Positions 17,676 through 26,640 of a stretch of DNA of 64,000 nucleotides are shown one piece after another. The notes below the pieces were generated by a model, which was given only the letters and a program-made list of their open reading frames with translations, made no database searches and had not been told where the DNA came from. The stretch covers positions 1 to 64,000 of the forward strand of contig NZ_MKJY01000592.1 of NCBI RefSeq assembly GCF_001942465.1. The letters run 5' to 3'. The stretch's first letter is position 1. Every line of letters starts with the position of its first letter. This stretch comes from Actinomadura sp. CNU-125. Lineage in GTDB: Bacteria > Actinomycetota > Actinomycetes > Streptosporangiales > Streptosporangiaceae. A program made the position numbers and the translations under genes.

Positions 17676-18728
17676 ATGAAGCGATCTCTCACGGCCCTCG
17701 CGCTGGCGGCCTCCGTCGCGGTGGCCGCAATCCCCGGGACGGCACAAGCCGCCGAGACCGACTGGAACACGGTGGAACTGCCCTTCCTCTGGCCGGAATC
17801 GGGGCTGAGCGAGGTGGCCGCGGACGGTGCGGGCGGCGTGTGGGTCGGCGGGCACCAGGGGGCGTACTGCGTGGTGGTGGTCATCATCGGCTGCGTCGCC
17901 CAGAGCGAGGGGAACCCCGTCGTGCGGCACCGGACGGGGACGTCCTGGACCGAGTACCCGATCAACGGCTGGACGGGCGAGGGGCCGATCGACCTGATCG
18001 CGTCGGCGGCGGGCGAGACGTGGATCGCCCGGATCAGGCTCGGGAACAACCCCGACTTCCTGGCGCGGTTCGACGGGACCGCCTTCCAGAAGGTCGACCT
18101 GCCGTCCGGCCTGCAGCTCGAAGCGGCCGGCACGGCGGCGGGGGAGACCTGGGTCGCCGGGTACAACAGCGAAGGGGACGTGAACACGCGCCGGATGTTC
18201 CGGCGCACCGGCGGCACCTGGACCGAGGTCGGCCTCCCCGACGGGATGGCCACGGTCTCCGACCTGCGGCCGTCGTGGGACGGCACCGAGATGTGGGCCG
18301 TCGGGCTGGGGCCCGCCGTGGAGCGGGCCGCGGCCCGCTTCGACGGGACGTCCTGGACGAGCATCCCACCGGCCCCGTCGGTCACCGGCTTCAGCGGGAT
18401 CGTCCCGGTGGCGGAGGACGACGTCTGGGCCACGACCGCGACGGACGTCCTCCACTGGGACGGCACCGCCTGGACCGACGTCCCGTTCCCGGACGAATAC
18501 CCGACGCGCGGTCAGTTCCAAGATCTCGCCGTCGACGCGTCCGGCACCGTCTGGGTGACGGGCGGCGGCCGGTACCTCCACCGCTACCGGGACGGCGAGT
18601 GGACGCGGGAGGCGTTCGCCCCCTCCTACGGGACGTTCCTCAACGCCCTCACCACCGTTCCCGAAACGGGCACCGTGTGGGCCGTCGGACAGGACGGCTC
18701 CGGCGCCTTCGCGTTCACGACCCCCTGA
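17676..18728 (+). CDS. Secreted beta-propeller-like protein
   Basis: ATG 17676 opens a 350-residue protein with a clean Sec signal peptide (LTALALAASVAVAAIPGTAQ, cut after AQA near residue 25). The mature part repeats a roughly 45-residue unit of the type GGVWVGG, GETWVAGY, TEMWAVGL, DDVWATT, GTVWVTGG, GTVWAVGQ, each followed by a segment like FDGTxW or RDGEWT. This is typical of sialidase/kelch-like or two-component-regulator propellers. No catalytic residues stand out, so binding rather than catalysis seems likely. One Cys pair may be present near CVVVVIIGC. The gene is alone and ends before a strong hairpin. Confidence 0.75.
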   Translation: MKRSLTALALAASVAVAAIPGTAQAAETDWNTVELPFLWPESGLSEVAADGAGGVWVGGHQGAYCVVVVIIGCVAQSEGNPVVRHRTGTSWTEYPINGWTGEGPIDLIASAAGETWIARIRLGNNPDFLARFDGTAFQKVDLPSGLQLEAAGTAAGETWVAGYNSEGDVNTRRMFRRTGGTWTEVGLPDGMATVSDLRPSWDGTEMWAVGLGPAVERAAARFDGTSWTSIPPAPSVTGFSGIVPVAEDDVWATTATDVLHWDGTAWTDVPFPDEYPTRGQFQDLAVDASGTVWVTGGGRYLHRYRDGEWTREAFAPSYGTFLNALTTVPETGTVWAVGQDGSGAFAFTTP

Positions 18729-18746
18729 GCCCGCCCGTCACCGCGG

Positions 18747-18775
18747 CCCCGGGACGCAGGAAGCGCGTCCCGGGG
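18747..18775. terminator. Strong GC hairpin between convergent genes
   Basis: CCCCGGGACGC at 18747-18757 pairs perfectly with GCGTCCCGGGG at 18765-18775 over a seven-base loop. It serves the secreted-protein gene (ends 18728) and the MerR gene (ends 18801). Confidence 0.8.
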
Positions 18776-18800
18776 CGCGACCTGGAAGGGCCGCGGCCGG

Positions 18801-19258
18801 TCACGGGTCGGATCCGGGGGGCCGCCGGAGGAGGAAGTCGTCGGTGAAGGGGACGCCCGCGAGGGCGCGTCGACGCGGGCGCGGATGTAGGCGCCGGTGA
18901 CGGGGCAGTCGAGCGGGTCGTTCTGGGGGCAGTCGAGCAGGTGGTCCAGAACCGCGACGGCTCGTTGGAGCGCGCGCAGGCGCTCCAGGGTGGCGTCCCG
19001 CTGGACGGTGATCCGCGCGTGGCGGTCCCGGACGTCGCGGGCGTTCATAGTGGCGAGGGTTTCGGCGAGGGTCATCATGCCGTCCTCGTGCCAGAGCTGC
19101 GCGTAGGCGAGGCGTTCGAGGGCGGCGCGGTCGTACTGGCGGACCCTTCCCCGGCGGGCCGTGGAGCGGACGATGCCGATCTCCTCGTAGTAGCGCAGGG
19201 TCGGCACCGACAGGCCGAACAGCTCCGCCACCTCGCTGATCGAATACAGGCGTTCCAC
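18801..19258 (-). CDS. MerR family transcriptional regulator (frameshifted near the C-terminus)
   Basis: GTG 19258 follows GGAGAAGAGGG. The N-terminal winged-helix domain is typical: YSISEVAELFGLSVPTLRYY, then EEIGIVRSTARRGRVRQYDR. A long coiled-coil helix follows (RHARITVQRDATLERLRALQ), then a short C-terminal part with CPQNDPLDCPVTG, whose two Cys may bind metal or effector. The frame breaks near 18868; one missing C in a C run reconnects RVDAP to LAGVPFTDDFLLRRP and gives 152 residues. The palindrome at 19292-19307 just upstream is its likely operator. No target gene besides itself is evident. Confidence 0.85.
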
Positions 19259-19291
19259 GCTCGCGCCCTCTTCTCCGCCCCGCCCCTTGCA

Positions 19292-19307
19292 CTCAAGTGT
19301 ACTTGAG
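19292..19307. promoter_or_regulatory. Palindrome CTCAAGT-GT-ACTTGAG, probable MerR operator
   Basis: A seven-base perfect inverted repeat with a two-base centre, 34 bases upstream of the MerR start. MerR proteins bind such dyads lying between the -35 and -10 boxes. Confidence 0.7.
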
Positions 19308-19434
19308 TTCGCAGACTGTATCCGGCCGGAAGGGACGTGCCGTACCCGCGTTGAGCTGGGCGGACTCGTCCCCGAGGCGGGCGGAAGGGGGTGAGGGGCG
19401 ATCGTCGGGACGGGTGGGCCCGCGGGCGGGTGCG

Positions 19435-19980
19435 TCAGTCGGCGTGCTCGGCGGGCTCGGCGGGTGCCGCGCCGTGCGCGATGGACGCGCCGAGCTTGCG
19501 GAGCAGCGAGGTCAGCCGCGCCAGCTCGTCGGCGTCCAGGAGGCCCAGCATCCGCCGTTCGGCGGCCACGTGCTCGGCGAACACCTCGTCGATCTTGGCG
19601 AGGCCGAGTTCGGTGAGTTCGGCGTACACGACGCGGCGGTCGCCCGGCAGGCGGGTGCGGCGGATCAGCCCGTCGGCCTCCATCCGGTCGAGCCGGAAGG
19701 TGATGCCGCCGGAGGTGAGCAGGGACGACTCGGCCAGCTCGCCGGCCGTCTTGCGGTGCGGTTCGCCGGAGCGGCGCAGGTTGGCCAGGACGTCGAAGGC
19801 CCCGGGGGTCAGCCCGTGCCGCTCGTGGACCGTGCGCACGACCGCGCGCTGAGCGATGTCGAGGCGGGTGATCCGGCCGAACACCCCGATCGTCTCGGCG
19901 GACACGTCGGGGCGCTGCCGGGTCCACTGGTCGACGATCTCGTCGACCTCGTCCCGGTGGTAGTCCGGTGCCGATTCCAT
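19435..19980 (-). CDS. MarR family transcriptional regulator, probable controller of the catabolic region
   Basis: The 181-residue protein has the MarR winged helix in the middle: LTPGAFDVLANLRRSGEPHR, KTAGELAESSLLTSGGITFR (recognition helix), LDRMEADGLIRRTRLPGDRR (wing). Helices at both ends form the dimer, and an Ala/Pro/Glu-rich tail ends the protein. MarR proteins usually repress catabolic or efflux genes until a small aromatic ligand binds. It is transcribed divergently from the molybdenum hydroxylase operon. The operator-like site at 20021-20042 between them recurs at four more promoters of the region, so I infer that this protein controls the whole set. Confidence 0.85.
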   Translation of the reverse strand: MESAPDYHRDEVDEIVDQWTRQRPDVSAETIGVFGRITRLDIAQRAVVRTVHERHGLTPGAFDVLANLRRSGEPHRKTAGELAESSLLTSGGITFRLDRMEADGLIRRTRLPGDRRVVYAELTELGLAKIDEVFAEHVAAERRMLGLLDADELARLTSLLRKLGASIAHGAAPAEPAEHAD

Positions 19981-20020
19981 CCGCGCCTCCCAGCGGGCCG
20001 TGAGCCGCGCTTGTCGTAGA

Positions 20021-20042
20021 GCTAAGTATCTTTGCTCTAAGC
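20021..20042. promoter_or_regulatory. Operator-like site 1 (MarR / molybdenum hydroxylase divergent promoter)
   Basis: On the minus strand this reads GCTTAGAGCAAAGATACTTA plus GC. It is a strikingly AT-rich island and shares CTTAG-(A/T)GCAAAGAT with sites at 29926, 36116 and 37320. Confidence 0.65.
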
Positions 20043-20119
20043 TATAGAAGTCGATAAGAAGTCTCTTACTTTACGGGGCCGGGGTGCGGCGCCGGAGTCC
20101 ACGAAGGGGAGGTCGCCTC

Positions 20120-20149
20120 ATGACCACACACGCGCGGCGGGCGTCGTGA
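20120..20149 (+). CDS. Nine-codon leader ORF coupled to the hydroxylase operon (tentative)
   Basis: ATG 20120 is preceded by GGGGAGG at good spacing and encodes MTTHARRAS before TGA 20147-20149. That stop overlaps the GTG start of the next gene (GTGA), while the GTG itself has no good ribosome site. The short frame may serve for translational coupling. It could also be the true N-terminus of the next protein if a base is wrong here. Confidence 0.35.
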   Translation: MTTHARRAS

Positions 20150-21029
20150 AGCCCGCGCCGTTCACCTACCGCCGGGCCCGCTCGCTGGCGGAGGCCGCCG
20201 ACCTGCTCTCGGCCGAGCCGGACGCCAAGGTCCTGGCCGGCGGGCAGTCGCTCGTCCCCATGCTCAACATGCGGCTCGCCCGGCCGGACATGCTCGTCGA
20301 CATCGGCTCCCTCGGCGCCCTCGACTACGTCGACGTCGTCGACGGCCACCTGGAGGTCGGCGCGGCGCCCGCCAGGCCGCCGTGGCCGTCCACCCCCTGG
20401 TCCGCGCCCACCTCCCCGTGCTGGCCGCGGCGATCGGCCGCATCGGGCACTCCCAGATCCGCAACCGCGGCACCGTCTGCGGGAGCATCGCCCACCACGA
20501 CCCCTCGGCCGAGCTGCCCGCGCTCGCCCTCGCGCTGGACGCCCGCATCCTCACCTACGGGACGCGCGGAACCGCCGTGCACCCCGCGGCCTCCTTCTTC
20601 ACCGGGACGTTCGACACCGCGCTCGCCCCCGACGAGATCGTCACCGCCGTCCAGTTCCCCCTTCCGGAGCCGGGCACCGGCTGGGCCTTCGAGGAGGTCG
20701 CCCGGCGCAGCGGCGACTTCGCGCTCGTCGGCGGCACCGCGCTGCTGCGCGCCGCGCCGGGCGGGACGGTCGAGCGGGCCCGGATCGCGCTGTTCGGCGT
20801 GGCCTCCACCCCGGTGCGGCTCCCCGCGGTCGAGGAGTCGGTCACCGGCGCCGCGCCGACCCCGGACGTCCTGGACGCCGCCGCCCGGCTGACGGCCGAG
20901 ACGCTCGACCCAGCCGCCGACAGCCACGCCTCCGCCGACTACCGCCGCGAGGTCGCCGCCCACCTGGTCCGCACGACGCTCGCCGACGCGTTCGCCCGCA
21001 CCCCCGCCGGGAGCCCCGCCGATGCCTGA
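20146..21029 (+). CDS. FAD-binding (medium) subunit of a xanthine dehydrogenase-family molybdenum hydroxylase (frameshifted)
   Basis: The CoxM/CutM-type subunit carries FAD and passes electrons from the iron-sulfur subunit. Starting at GTG 20146 (FTYRRARSLAEAADLL), it has the FAD pyrophosphate loop AKVLAGGQSLVPMLNMRLA and the second FAD motif GTVCGSIAHHDPSAELP. A CO-deh-flav-C end follows. The frame breaks near 20370; one extra C in a CCC run gives LEVGAAPRQAAVAVHPLV and 294 residues, the normal family length. It overlaps the next gene by eight bases. Gene order M-S-L plus CoxG and a nearby XdhC is that of CO-dehydrogenase-like and aromatic-ring hydroxylases. Confidence 0.85.
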
Positions 21030-21558
21030 GATCACCCTGCACGTCAACGGCCGGGAGCACCGCCTCGACGTCCCCGACCGCATGCTCCTCACCGACGCGC
21101 TGCGCGGGCGCCTCGGCCTGACCGGCACCCACGGCGGCTGCGAGCACGGCGTCTGCGGCGCCTGCACGGTCCTGCTCGACGACCGGCCGGTCCGCGCCTG
21201 CCTGATCCTCGCCGTCCAGGCCGACGGCCACCGGATCCGGACGATCGAGTCGGTGGCGCCGTCCGAGGAGTCCCTGCACCCGGTGCAGGAGGCGATGCGC
21301 GACTGCCACGGCCTCCAGTGCGGCTTCTGCACGCCGGGGATCGTCATGAGCCTCGTCGCGCTGCACGAACAGGACGTCCGGCCCGACGCCGCGGAGATCG
21401 GCGAGGCGCTGTCGGGCCACCTGTGCCGGTGCACCGGCTACCGCAACATCACCGCCGCCGCGCACCGCGCGCTCGGCTGCCCCGCCCCCGCCGCGACCCC
21501 CGCCGCCGAGACCGCACGACCCGACACCGACGACGCGCACGAGGGAGCCGGCCGATGA
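21022..21558 (+). CDS. 2Fe-2S (small) subunit of the molybdenum hydroxylase
   Basis: The 178-residue protein has two [2Fe-2S] clusters: plant-ferredoxin type in GGCEHGVCGACTVLLD with a later C in RACLIL, and the helical type in CGFCTPG and HLCRCTGYRNI. The usual family length is 155-165; the extra residues are an Ala/Pro/Thr tail. It shuttles electrons from the molybdenum centre to FAD. It overlaps the medium-subunit gene upstream by eight bases and the large-subunit gene downstream as ATGA, so the three chains are probably made in balance. Confidence 0.93.
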   Translation: MPEITLHVNGREHRLDVPDRMLLTDALRGRLGLTGTHGGCEHGVCGACTVLLDDRPVRACLILAVQADGHRIRTIESVAPSEESLHPVQEAMRDCHGLQCGFCTPGIVMSLVALHEQDVRPDAAEIGEALSGHLCRCTGYRNITAAAHRALGCPAPAATPAAETARPDTDDAHEGAGR

Positions 21559-23950
21559 GCGCAGCCGCCGCCGTCCGAGAGGGCCTGATCGGAACGCCCG
21601 TCCTGCGCAAGGAGGACGACGCCCTCCTGCGCGGCCGGGGACGGTACCTGGCCGACCTGGTCCTGCCCGACGCCCTCGAAGCGGCCTTCGTGCGCAGCCC
21701 GCACGCGCACGCGGAGATCACCCGGATCGACCTCACCGCCGCCCGCGCCCTCCCCGGCGTCATCGCCGCCTACACCTGGGACGACGTCCGCGACACCGTC
21801 TCGGAACTGTTCCTGGAGGCGGAGATGCGGGTCCCCGAGCAGGTGCGGGAGGCGATCAAGCCGCTGTCCCGGCTCCAGCCGGTGCCGCTGCTCGCCGACG
21901 GCCGCGTCACCTGCGTGGGGCAGGCCGTCGCGATGATCGTCGCGGTGGACCGGTACGTCGCCGAGGACGCGCTCGAACTCGTCGAGGTCGACTACACGCT
22001 GCTGCCGCCGCTCGTGGACCCGCTCCGCGCCCTGGACGCCGACGCGCCGATCGTCGTGCCCGGCACGGACGACAACCTGGCCGTCTCCGTCGAGGGGAAG
22101 GTCGGCGACATGGCGGCCGCGCTCGCGGGCGCCGCCCACGTCGTCACCGAGCGGTACAAGTCGCACCGGTACGTGGCGTCGCCGATGGAGACGCGCGGCG
22201 TCGCCGTCGTGCTCGACCCGCGCGGCGGCGGGCTGACCGTGTTCGCCTCCACCCAGACGCCGCACCGGCTCCGCGAGGTCATCGCGGGCACCCTCGGGCT
22301 GGACTCCGGGAGCGTCCGGGTCACCGCCCCCGACATCGGCGGCGGCTTCGGCCAGAAGGGCGTCCAGTACGTCGAGGACGTCCTGGTGCCCTACGCCGCG
22401 CACCGCCTCGGCCGGTCCGTCCGCTGGGTCGAGGACCGCACCGAGAACCTGACCTCCTCCTCGCACGCGCGGGAACAGGTCCACGACATCACCCTGGCCG
22501 CCGACGCGGACGGGCGCCTGCTCGGGCTGCGCGACGACGTGGTGATCAACCTGGGGAACGCGAACCTCACCGGCCTGGTCGTCCCGTACAACACGCTGAC
22601 GCACGTCATCGGCCCGTACGTCGTCCCGGTGCTGGACCTGCGGGTCCGCGGCGTCCTCACCACCACGATGATGACGACGCCCTACCGGGGCGCCGGGCGG
22701 CCCGAGGCGGTGTTCGCGATGGAGCGGGCGCTCGACCGGCTGGCCCGCGCGGTGGGGATCGAGCCGCACGAGCTGCGGGCGCGCAACCTGGTCGGCCCCG
22801 GGGAGATGCCGCACCGGACCGGGCTCATGTACCGCGACGGCACCATGCAGACCTACGACTCGGGGAACTTCCCCGAACTGCTGCGCCGGCTCGTCGGGCA
22901 CCTGCGGATCGACGAGATCCGCGCCCGGCAGGCGTCCGGGGACGTCGCGCCGGGAAAGCGCCTCGGCGTCGGCCTCGCGATGTACATCGAGGGCACCGGG
23001 CTCGGCCCGTTCGAGAGCGGGTCGGTGACCGTCATGCCGGACGGCAGGGTCCGCGTGGCCACCGGCGCCAGCTCGCAGGGGCAGGCGCACCAGACGGTGT
23101 TCGCGCAGGTCGCGGCGGACGCGATCGGCGTCCCGCTCGACCGGATCGACCTCATCGAGGGGGACACCGCCGCGATCGGCCACGGCGTCGGCACCATCGC
23201 GAGCCGCAGCATGGTCACGGCGGGCAACGCCATCCACCTCGCGGGCCTGACGGTGCGCGACCGGCTGCTGGCGGACGCGTCCGAAGCGCTCGGCACGGAC
23301 CCGGCGGACATGGAGATCGTGGACGGCGTCGTCCGGCCGGTCGACAAGCCGGAGGCGGGGATCGACATCGCCGCGCTGGCCGCCCGGCGCGCGCCGCTGC
23401 TCGTGCCCGGGACCAGCACCGGGCCCGGCGCGGTGATCAGCGAGACGACCTACTTCAAGCCGCCGACCGTGACGGTCGCCAGCGCCGCGCACGGCGCGGT
23501 GGTGGAGGTGGACGAGCGGACCGGCAAGACCGAGATCCTCTCCTACGTCGTCGTGCACGACTGCGGCCGCGTGGTGAACCCGATGGTCGCCGACGGCCAG
23601 GTCACGGGCGGCGTCATGCAGGGCATCGGCGGCGCGCTCTACGAGGAGATGGAGTACGGCCCGGACGGCAGCCGCGCTCGGTCACCTACATGGACTACCT
23701 GGTCCCCACGGCCGCCGAGGCGCCCCCGTACGTCCTGGACCACATCGAGACGCGCTCGACGCTCAACCCGCTCGGGGTGAAGGGGCTCGGCGAGGGCGGC
23801 GCGATCGCCCCGGGCGCCGTGCTCGCCAACGCCGTCGAGGACGCGCTGGGGCCGGACCGCGTCCACGTCACCCGCGGCCCGCTCACCCCGAGCCGGGTCA
23901 GGGACCTCATCCGCGGGGCGTCGTCCGGCGCCTCGCCCGACGAAAGGTAA
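21555..23950 (+). CDS. Molybdopterin-binding (large) subunit of the molybdenum hydroxylase (frameshifted)
   Basis: The catalytic subunit runs from ATG 21555 (GLIGTPVLRKEDDALLRGRG) to TAA 23950. Molybdopterin-contact motifs include APDIGGGFGQKG, TPYRGAGRPEAVFAMERALD, GASSQGQAHQT and, near the end, GVKGLGEGGAIAP with the catalytic Glu. CO dehydrogenase needs an AYxCSFR loop; here the loop reads PYRGAGRPE, so this is not a CO oxidiser but a hydroxylase of some organic, probably aromatic, substrate. The frame breaks near 23676; one added base joins PDGSR to SVTYMDYLVPTA for 798 residues. It acts in the cytoplasm with the two preceding subunits and needs XdhC-type maturation. Confidence 0.88.
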
Positions 23951-23953
23951 GCC

Positions 23954-24604
23954 ATGGAGCTCCAGCACTCCTTCACCGTCCCCGTTCCGCTCCAGGAGGC
24001 CGCGGACGTCCTGCACGACGTCACCCGGCTCGCGCCGTGCATGCCGGGCGCGGTCCTGGACGGCTTCGACGGCGAAGAGTTCACCGGCCGGATCTCCGTG
24101 AAGGTCGGCGCGATCAGCATGTCCTACAAGGGCAAGGGGCGCTTCCTGCCGGGGGACGCGGCCACGGTCGCGCTGCACGTCGAGGCGTCCGAGACCAAGG
24201 GCGCCGGGGCGGTGTCCGGGGACGTGGTGTGCCGGCTCGGCGCGGAGGGCGACGCCACCCGCGTCGTCGTGGACACCAGGGTGGACATCTCCGGACGGGC
24301 CGCGCAGTTCGGCCGCGGCGTGATCGCCGAGGTGGGCGACCGGATCGTCGCGGCGTTCGCCGCCAACGTCCAGGACCTGCTCACCCGGAGCGCCGCCGAG
24401 GACGCCCCGGCGACGGCCACCGCCGCCGCGCCCGCCGAAGCCCCCGGACGGACGCCCGCTCCGGCGGCCGCTCCGCTGGACCTCGGTTCGGTCGCGGGCC
24501 CGGTGCTGCTGCGCAAGGCCGCCCCGGCGGCGGCGCTGCTCGGTCTCCTCCTGGCGTTCCTGCTCGGCCGCCGCACGGCGGGCCTCCGCCTGACCCGGGA
24601 CTGA
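23954..24604 (+). CDS. SRPBCC / CoxG family protein with C-terminal membrane anchor
   Basis: The first 145 residues match the CoxG family of START-like proteins (MELQHSFTVPVPLQEAADVL, RLAPCMPGAVLDG, GRAAQFGRGVIAEVGDRIV). In CO-dehydrogenase operons CoxG proteins help recruit the hydroxylase to the membrane. An Ala/Pro linker (150-180) leads to a single membrane helix, AAPAAALLGLLLAFLLG, near the end, which fits such an anchor. The start is three bases after the large-subunit stop. It completes the hydroxylase operon before the AT-rich promoter site at 24664. Confidence 0.88.
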   Translation: MELQHSFTVPVPLQEAADVLHDVTRLAPCMPGAVLDGFDGEEFTGRISVKVGAISMSYKGKGRFLPGDAATVALHVEASETKGAGAVSGDVVCRLGAEGDATRVVVDTRVDISGRAAQFGRGVIAEVGDRIVAAFAANVQDLLTRSAAEDAPATATAAAPAEAPGRTPAPAAAPLDLGSVAGPVLLRKAAPAAALLGLLLAFLLGRRTAGLRLTRD

Positions 24605-24663
24605 ACCCCCTCCGACGTGCGAGTTAACGGAATCGTTACCCCGGGAAGCTAGGCACGACAAAT

Positions 24664-24698
24664 CTTAGGTCTAATACTCATTGAACTAAGACTTAAAG
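24664..24698. promoter_or_regulatory. Operator-like site 2 (upstream of the ABC importer operon)
   Basis: The AT-rich patch before the binding-protein gene has CTTAGGTCTAAT and, on the minus strand, CTTAGTTCAATGAGTATTAG. The latter matches site 1 (CTTAGAGCAAAGATACTTAG) at 14 of 20 positions. CTTAGGTCTAA recurs at site 3. Confidence 0.5.
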
Positions 24699-24716
24699 CT
24701 CCGAGATAGGAACGCC

Positions 24717-25723
24717 ATGTCGAAGAAGCTCCTGGCCGCCCTCGCGGCGACCACGGCCATGTTCGCCTCCGCGTGCGGCGGCAGCGCCCCCGCGCCCGGC
24801 GAGGTGACGGTCGCGCTGCCCTTCGCCAGCTGCCTGTCCTGGTATCCGCTGTACGTCGCGCAGGACCAGGGCTACTTCGACGAGGAGGGCATCACGGCGA
24901 AGTTCGAGAACACCGACGGCTCGGGCGGCGCCGTCCAGGCGACGCTGACCGGCAAGGCGCAGCTCGCCGCGGCCGCCCCCAACTCCTACCTGTCGGCGGC
25001 GAGCACCGGCGCGCAGGTCCAGGCGTTCTACGCGCTCTACCAGCGGAGCACGTTCTCGGTCGTCACCCCCGCCGACTCCGGCATCACCGACCTCGCCGGG
25101 CTGAAGGGCAAGACCGTCGGCATCAGCGCCCCCGGCGGCGGCGACGTCATCTACCAGGAGTGGCTGCTGTCGCAGGCCGGGCTGAAGAAGGACGCCGACT
25201 ACACGCAGCTCGCCGTGGGCGACGGGTCCTCGGCGGCGACCGCGCTCAAGAAGGGCACGGTGGACGCCTACTCCGCGTCGTTCTTCGACGAGGAGGTCAT
25301 CAAGGCCGGGGACCTCAAGGTCACCGCCCTGCACGGGGAGAACGAGCCGGAGCTCGTCGACAACTTCCTCGTGGCCACCGACAAGTGGGCCGAGAAGAAC
25401 ACCGAGACCATCGAGAAGTTCGGCCGGGCGCTCGCGCGCGGCACGCAGAAGGGCCTGGCCGACCCCGCGGGCGTCATCGAGCTCTGCGGCAAGCACGCGC
25501 CCGAGGAAACCCAGGACCCCGCCTTCGCCAAGGTCATCTACGACCGGGTCAGCGAGCTGCTGAAGCTCCCGGAGGCGCGCAGAACAAGTACGGCCACATC
25601 GACACGGCCGCCTTCACCGCCTTCGCCGAGCGGCTGGCCGACCTCGGGCTGATCGAGTCGGCCGACGGCGCGAAGGCCGTGACCAACGACCACGTCGACG
25701 CCTGGAACACGGCCGCCGAGTAA
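24717..25723 (+). CDS. ABC transporter substrate-binding lipoprotein, NMT1/SsuA type (frameshifted)
   Basis: ATG 24717 opens a lipoprotein whose lipobox ends in ASAC near residue 19. The mature part matches the NMT1/THI5/SsuA group, which binds nitrate, sulfonates, pyrimidines or aromatic acids: LSWYPLYVAQDQGYFDEEGI, GKAQLAAAAPNSYLS, then GLKGKTVGISAPGGG. The frame breaks near 25576; one added base joins LKLPE to QNKYGHIDTAAFTAF for 335 residues, the usual length. It is first of three importer genes. Position inside the catabolic region suggests that the ligand is the pathway substrate, which is inference. Confidence 0.87.
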
Positions 25724-25787
25724 ACGCGCCGACGCCGGTCGGAGCAGCGGGAGCGGGCAGGCGAGAGCGGGCAAGCGAGAGGGAAGA

Positions 25788-26639
25788 ATGCCACAGCACC
25801 AGAGCACCGCGGAGCGTTCGGGCTCCGCGCTCGACACCACCGCGACGGGGGCGTCCGTGCACGTCCAGGACGTCGTGCGGACCTTCACCCGCGACGGCGA
25901 GACCGTCCACGCACTCGGGCCGGTGTCCCTGGACATCGCGCCGGGCGAGTTCGTGGCGCTCCTCGGCCCGTCCGGCTGCGGCAAGAGCACCCTGCTCAAC
26001 CTCATCGGGGGCCTGCTGCCGCAGACGTCGGGCGTCGTCCGGGTCGGCGGCGGCGACGTCGTCGGCGTGCCGGACGAGGTCGGGATGATGTTCCAAAAGG
26101 CCGTCCTGCTGGCCTGGCGCACCGTCCGGGAGAACGTGCTTCTCCCGATCGAGATCGCGCAGGGCCGCAAGGCCGCCCGCGCGGCCGCCGGACGGGCCGA
26201 CGAGCTGCTCGAACTCGTCGGCCTGAGCGCGTTCGCCGACAAGCGGCCGAACGAGCTGTCGGGCGGGATGCAGCAGCGCGCCGCGATCTGCCGGATGCTC
26301 ATCCAGGAGCCGTCGGTGCTCCTGCTCGACGAGCCGTTCGGCGCGCTCGACGAGTTCACCCGCGAGCACATGAACGTCGAGCTCGCCCGCATCTGCGCCC
26401 TCTCCGGACGGACGGCCGTGTTCGTCACGCACTCGATCAGCGAGGCCGTCTTCCTCGCCGACCGGGTGGTCGTGATGAGCGCGCGTCCGGGCCGCATCGC
26501 GGGCATCGTCGAGGTGGACCTGGAAAGGCCCCGCGACCCCGAGGTGATGACCGCGGCCCCGTTCCAGAACTACGTCCGCGAGGCACGCGATCTGCTGAAG
26601 ATCGGGTACGACGCGGCGGCGAGCACCGAGGAGCACTGA
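25788..26639 (+). CDS. ABC transporter ATP-binding protein, SsuB/TauB type
   Basis: The 283-residue nucleotide-binding protein has Walker A GPSGCGKST near residue 62, a Q-loop in MMFQKAVLLAW, signature LSGGMQQRAAICRML, Walker B LLLDEPFGALDE and the H-loop FVTHSISEA. The whole pattern is that of nitrate/sulfonate/taurine importers. It energises the permease that starts two bases after its stop. The preceding gap of about 60 bases is G/A-rich but shows no terminator, so all three importer genes should be one transcript. Confidence 0.93.
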   Translation: MPQHQSTAERSGSALDTTATGASVHVQDVVRTFTRDGETVHALGPVSLDIAPGEFVALLGPSGCGKSTLLNLIGGLLPQTSGVVRVGGGDVVGVPDEVGMMFQKAVLLAWRTVRENVLLPIEIAQGRKAARAAAGRADELLELVGLSAFADKRPNELSGGMQQRAAICRMLIQEPSVLLLDEPFGALDEFTREHMNVELARICALSGRTAVFVTHSISEAVFLADRVVVMSARPGRIAGIVEVDLERPRDPEVMTAAPFQNYVREARDLLKIGYDAAASTEEH

Positions 26640-26640
26640 C

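Noticed and set aside
20146..23950. Carbon monoxide dehydrogenase (CoxMSL)
   Set aside because: The large subunit lacks the AYxCSFR copper-binding loop; only the gene order is Cox-like.
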